From positions 372,001 to 436,000 of the forward strand of contig NZ_JACBOT010000001.1 in the NCBI RefSeq assembly GCF_021532275.1: a stretch of 64,000 bases of DNA, read 5' to 3'. The notes below the pieces were generated by a model. The model searched no databases. It saw nothing but the letters and a program-made list of their open reading frames with translations, and was not told where the DNA came from. Of the stretch, positions 61,029 through 64,000 are shown one piece after another. A program made the translations under genes and the position numbers. This DNA comes from Brevibacterium sp. UCMA 11754. GTDB lineage: Bacteria > Actinomycetota > Actinomycetes > Actinomycetales > Brevibacteriaceae. Each line of letters starts with the position of its first letter. Position 1 is the first letter of the stretch.

Positions 61029-62050
61029 CCACTGCACCTTCCACCCGGGAAGCTATCTACACCGTTGTCGGCGGAGGTGCCATCGGTGGCACACTTGCCA
61101 CGCACCTGGCTCTGGCTGGCAGGCCCGTGCAGATTGTGGATACGGACAGTGCCCATATTGCTGCCATTCACCAGAAGGGCATGAGGATCGAAAGCCCTTC
61201 CGGTGTCCTCGAAACTCGTATCCCAGCTTTCGAGCTCGCGGATGCTCCTAGCGAGTTGGGTCCGGTGCTTCTGGCGGTCAAGTCACAAGCAACCGGGTCC
61301 GCAATGGAGTGGATTGCTCCGCGCCTTCGAAACGACGGCTATGTGGCCTCCCTGCAAAATGGTCTCAATGAGGCCACGATCGCCAAACACATCGGAGCCG
61401 ACCGCACGGTGATTGCTTTCGTGGACCTGTTCGCCGATCTGCTTGAGCCCGGTGTAATCCAGGACGGCGGCATCGGAACTATTGCCTTAGGTGAATTTGC
61501 CGGAGGCAGGAGCACTCGTGTTGATCGACTTGCAGAGGATCTCGCCCATTGGGGCTCACCGATCGTCAGTGGCAATGTCAGCGGTTTTCTGTGGTCGAAG
61601 TTGGCGTTTGGCGCCATGCTCACTGCAAGTTCATTCATCGACGAAGATATGTCGAAAGTAATCAGCGAGAATCGCTCCCCGATGCTCGGATTGGCTCGCG
61701 AAATTTTCGCGGTTTCAGACGCGCTCGGTCTTCGGTTGGAAGGTTTCGACGCGTTCGCACCTGATAACTACCGCGTCAACTCGTCGGATCGCACAATCAA
61801 TGGGGCATTCGATTTGCTCTCAGAATGGTTAGCCGGCCAAACGAAGACTCGTTCAGGGATTTGGCGCGACATCAATGTGCGAAAGCGACCGACAGAAGTG
61901 CCGTCCCACTACAAGCCTGTATTCACAGTTGCCGATGAGCAAGGGGTCGAGACCCCGAAACTTCGTGCAATGGTCGAAGTGATCGGAGAATTGGAACGCG
62001 ATGAATCGTCTATGGGAGCCTCACTGATGCAGCGGGTCGATAAGGCTTAA
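61025..62050 (+). CDS. Ketopantoate-reductase-family protein (ApbA/PanE-like)
   Basis: 341 residues. The N-terminal Rossmann loop is VVGGGAIGGTLATHLALAGR, the family's VLLAVKSQAT and VASLQNGLNE (Lys and Asn region) follow, and the C-terminal helical domain has FLWSKLAFGAMLTASSF and KPVFTVADEQGVETPKLRAM. It is longer and more diverged than biosynthetic PanE, and its setting suggests reduction or oxidation of a 2-ketoacid derivative in catabolism rather than pantothenate synthesis. ATGA overlap with the SDR. Confidence 0.85.
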   Translation: MTTAPSTREAIYTVVGGGAIGGTLATHLALAGRPVQIVDTDSAHIAAIHQKGMRIESPSGVLETRIPAFELADAPSELGPVLLAVKSQATGSAMEWIAPRLRNDGYVASLQNGLNEATIAKHIGADRTVIAFVDLFADLLEPGVIQDGGIGTIALGEFAGGRSTRVDRLAEDLAHWGSPIVSGNVSGFLWSKLAFGAMLTASSFIDEDMSKVISENRSPMLGLAREIFAVSDALGLRLEGFDAFAPDNYRVNSSDRTINGAFDLLSEWLAGQTKTRSGIWRDINVRKRPTEVPSHYKPVFTVADEQGVETPKLRAMVEVIGELERDESSMGASLMQRVDKA

Positions 62051-62512
62051 TTCGCGGGTTGCTTGCACGGCCAGATTCTGAAGCCGTCTTAACGGGGAAC
62101 AACGTGGCCTAAGGAAATAGGGACCTCGGGTCGCGATTTAGTCTTGAACACTTACATCATTGCGCTCAGGGCCCCACTTCTTGTGATGCTTGAGGTAGCT
62201 ACCGCACCGCCCTATTTGTGAAGAACCGCACTACTGCGACTGATATCTATACGCGCGGTCGTGAGACTCGTGGCCACGGAACTTCGACCAACCCCGCAGA
62301 TTGCGCTGACTCTTCAGCCTCTGAGCCACAATTCCAGGAACCCGCAAGCAGGAAGGCGCAGAAGCGATCGATCACCGATTGGCTCCAATCGCCCTCACAC
62401 CTGCGCACTACAGGAGCGGCTTGGTGGCAGACTGAGGACATACACAGCGGAAGTTCAGGCTTTCATCCGCCCGAACGTCTGATCGCATGATTGCCGAAGG
62501 AGGCTCAGTTCC
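62051..62512. other. Intergenic region between the second island and the symporter gene
   Basis: About 460 bases. No gene, tRNA or convincing riboswitch was seen. The only functional element is AAGGAGG near 62498-62504, the ribosome site of the symporter gene. Confidence 0.5.
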
Positions 62513-64000
62513 ATGGAGATGTTGCAGACCGCACTTGACGGCATCGATTCCGTATCGGCCTACGTTCTTGTTGCAGTGCTGATTCCCACTGGTTTGTATT
62601 TCACAATCCGCACTGGAGTAATCCAAGTACGAATGCTCCCCGAAATGTTCCGCACGCTCGTCGAGCCCGGCGGACGAGACTCTGAGGGCAATAGGAACAT
62701 CTCGCCGTTCCGGGCGTTCTCCATCTCTGCCGCCTCACGCGTGGGCACGGCCAACATTGCCGGCGTGGCCTTGGCCATCTCGTTGGGTGGCCCCGGTGCG
62801 ATGTTCTGGATGTGGCTGACTGCCATCGTCGGCGGTGCCACCGCTTTCGCTGAGTCCGCACTCGGACAGCTCTACAAGATGAAGGATGGCCCGAACTTCC
62901 GAGGCGGCCCGGCCTACTACATTCGGCACGGAATGAACATGAAATGGCTCGGCCTGGTCTTCGCGGTCATCGTCGCGATCACCTACGGCATCGTGTTCAA
63001 CACGGTGCAGTCGAACTCGATCGTTGACGCTGTCGGAACTTCGTTCAACGTTGACGATTCGAACTTCGCATTCACAGCCATCGCCGGTGTGGTCATCGCC
63101 CTCGGCGCCTACGCGATCTTCGCTGGTGGAGCCAAGCGCATCTCGAACGTCTCCGCATACCTGGTGCCGATCATGGCCGGTCTCTACCTGATCGTCGGGC
63201 TCATCGTCGTGGCGCTCAACCTTGGCGCCGTCCCCGACATGATCGTCACTATCTTCACCGATGCGTTCAGCATGGACTCCATCGCCGGCGGATCGCTTGG
63301 ATCGATCATGCTCATTGGCGTTCAGCGCGGCCTGTTCTCCAATGAGGCCGGCATCGGTTCCGTTCCGAATGCCGCGGCAACGGCCTCGGCATCTCACCCG
63401 GCCAAGCAGGGATTCGTGCAGGCCCTGGGCGTGTACTTCGACACGATCCTCGTCTGCTCGATCACCGCTTTCATCATTCTGCTGTCGAACCCCAAGTACG
63501 GCAGCTCCGGAGAGGGAATCCAGCTGACGCAGACCGCCTTGAGCGGGCAGCTCGGACAGTGGGCGATCCACTTCCTCACCTTCGCGATCTTCCTCTTCGC
63601 CTTCTCCTCAATTCTCGGCAACTACTACTACGGCGAAGCCAATATCGAGCACCTGACCACCAGCAAGGCCGCCCTGCGGGTATACCAGCTGATCGTGATG
63701 GTGTCGGTGTTCATCGGAGCAATTGCGGCGCTGGACATCGTCTGGACCGCGGCAAACATCTTCATGGCGATCATGGCGCTGATCAACCTGTTCGCACTGC
63801 TGATGCTCTCGCCTCTGGTGTTCAACCTGCTGAAGAACTACCAGGAGCAACGTCGACAGGGCCTGGAGCCGATCTTCCGCCGCGGCGACCTGCCCACCTT
63901 CAAACGCATCAACACCGATGTCGACGCCTGGGACGGCACGGACGAAGTCACCACGGCGAAGTTCTGGCAGGACCGTGGCAAGAAGGTACGCCCGGACGAC
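62513..64000 (+). CDS. Alanine/glycine:cation symporter (AGCS family), 3' end cut by window
   Basis: At least 496 residues, open to the right edge. Family landmarks: IPTGLYFTIRTGVIQVRMLP, SPFRAFSISAASRVGTANIA (a conserved binding segment), GGATAFAESALGQLYKMKDG, GGPAYYIRHGMN, VQRGLFSNEAGIGSVPNAAA (the AGCS signature) and NYYYGEANIEHL. It imports alanine, glycine or serine with Na+ in the membrane. The ATG at 62513 has AAGGAGG 9 nt upstream. The hydrophilic tail after LLKNYQEQRRQG suggests only a few residues are missing. Whether it belongs to the second island is not clear. Confidence 0.95.
   Translation, partial: MEMLQTALDGIDSVSAYVLVAVLIPTGLYFTIRTGVIQVRMLPEMFRTLVEPGGRDSEGNRNISPFRAFSISAASRVGTANIAGVALAISLGGPGAMFWMWLTAIVGGATAFAESALGQLYKMKDGPNFRGGPAYYIRHGMNMKWLGLVFAVIVAITYGIVFNTVQSNSIVDAVGTSFNVDDSNFAFTAIAGVVIALGAYAIFAGGAKRISNVSAYLVPIMAGLYLIVGLIVVALNLGAVPDMIVTIFTDAFSMDSIAGGSLGSIMLIGVQRGLFSNEAGIGSVPNAAATASASHPAKQGFVQALGVYFDTILVCSITAFIILLSNPKYGSSGEGIQLTQTALSGQLGQWAIHFLTFAIFLFAFSSILGNYYYGEANIEHLTTSKAALRVYQLIVMVSVFIGAIAALDIVWTAANIFMAIMALINLFALLMLSPLVFNLLKNYQEQRRQGLEPIFRRGDLPTFKRINTDVDAWDGTDEVTTAKFWQDRGKKVRPDD

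Noticed and set aside
61025..62050. Biosynthetic panE
   Set aside because: The gene overlaps catabolic-type genes and is longer and more diverged than PanE; a family-level call is safer.
62051..62512. Glycine riboswitch upstream of the alanine/glycine symporter
   Set aside because: Such transporters often have one, and GCCGAAGGAGGC near 62493 recalls part of the motif, but the rest of the aptamer core could not be found; the bases serve as a ribosome site.

Overview
The window is high-GC actinobacterial chromosome. Gene style and content (7Fe ferredoxin, LytR-CpsA-Psr protein, many MFS exporters, TAXI/TRAP uptake, no sporulation genes) suggest a Brevibacterium-like member of the Micrococcales, but there is no rRNA or tRNA gene to confirm this. 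No prophage, CRISPR array, insertion sequence or replication origin was recognised.

Layout. (1) 1-1293: edge-truncated flavin-type stress protein and an intact rhodanese. (2) 1342-10482: a catabolic island. It holds a D-2-hydroxyacid dehydrogenase and a two-domain AsnC-type regulator, divergent from a polar amino-acid-type ABC transporter, an Old-Yellow-Enzyme-type demethylase-like flavoprotein, a DAO-family oxidase and a HAD hydrolase. It is followed at 10562-10697 by the broken 3' end of a second rhodanese about 95% identical over 75 bp to the intact one, so the island sits between two copies of the same gene end. (3) 10.7-16.3 kb: cupin, DUF4287, DHA2 exporter, glutaminase, phosphoglucomutase, ferredoxin. 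(4) 16.6-31.2 kb: XRE-cupin regulator with MFS, a secreted small protein, LCP cell-wall ligase, XRE/membrane pair, D-lactate dehydrogenase, RarA, GntR/MFS pair, and a DHA2 exporter fused to two CBS domains. (5) 31.3-37.3 kb: fumarate-reductase-type flavoprotein divergent from LysR, LLM flavoenzyme/MerR/remnant reductase, CopC-like protein, LMW phosphatase. (6) 37.4-46.7 kb: M13 and M18 peptidases, a DUF1684 protein with a long extra domain, a GNAT gene with a nonsense codon, and a TAXI-TRAP system whose permease is frameshifted twice. (7) 47.0-56.4 kb: amidohydrolase, ABC-class ATPase, DHA2 exporter/TetR pair with a four-site operator, DUF255 protein, membrane protein, GDPD. (8) 56.7-62.05 kb: a second catabolic island led by a paralogue of the first AsnC-type regulator, with a PgdA/imidase-type hydrolase, an MHS-family permease, an SDR and a ketopantoate-reductase-like enzyme. 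(9) 62.5 kb to the end: an alanine/glycine:cation symporter cut by the window edge.

The most interesting biology is in the two islands. Each couples a regulator of the same unusual double-AsnC family to an importer and a set of oxidoreductases. Island 1 looks like an uptake and N-demethylation route for an N-methylated amino acid or betaine (inference). Both islands are nearly free of a 9-mer (ACCTCGGCG) that is strikingly frequent in the rest of the window, which supports recent acquisition. A second window-wide pattern is a -10-like hexamer exactly 6-7 nt before the start codon at a dozen genes, indicating leaderless transcripts. Several promoters contain clear operators (TetR, XRE, LysR, AsnC).
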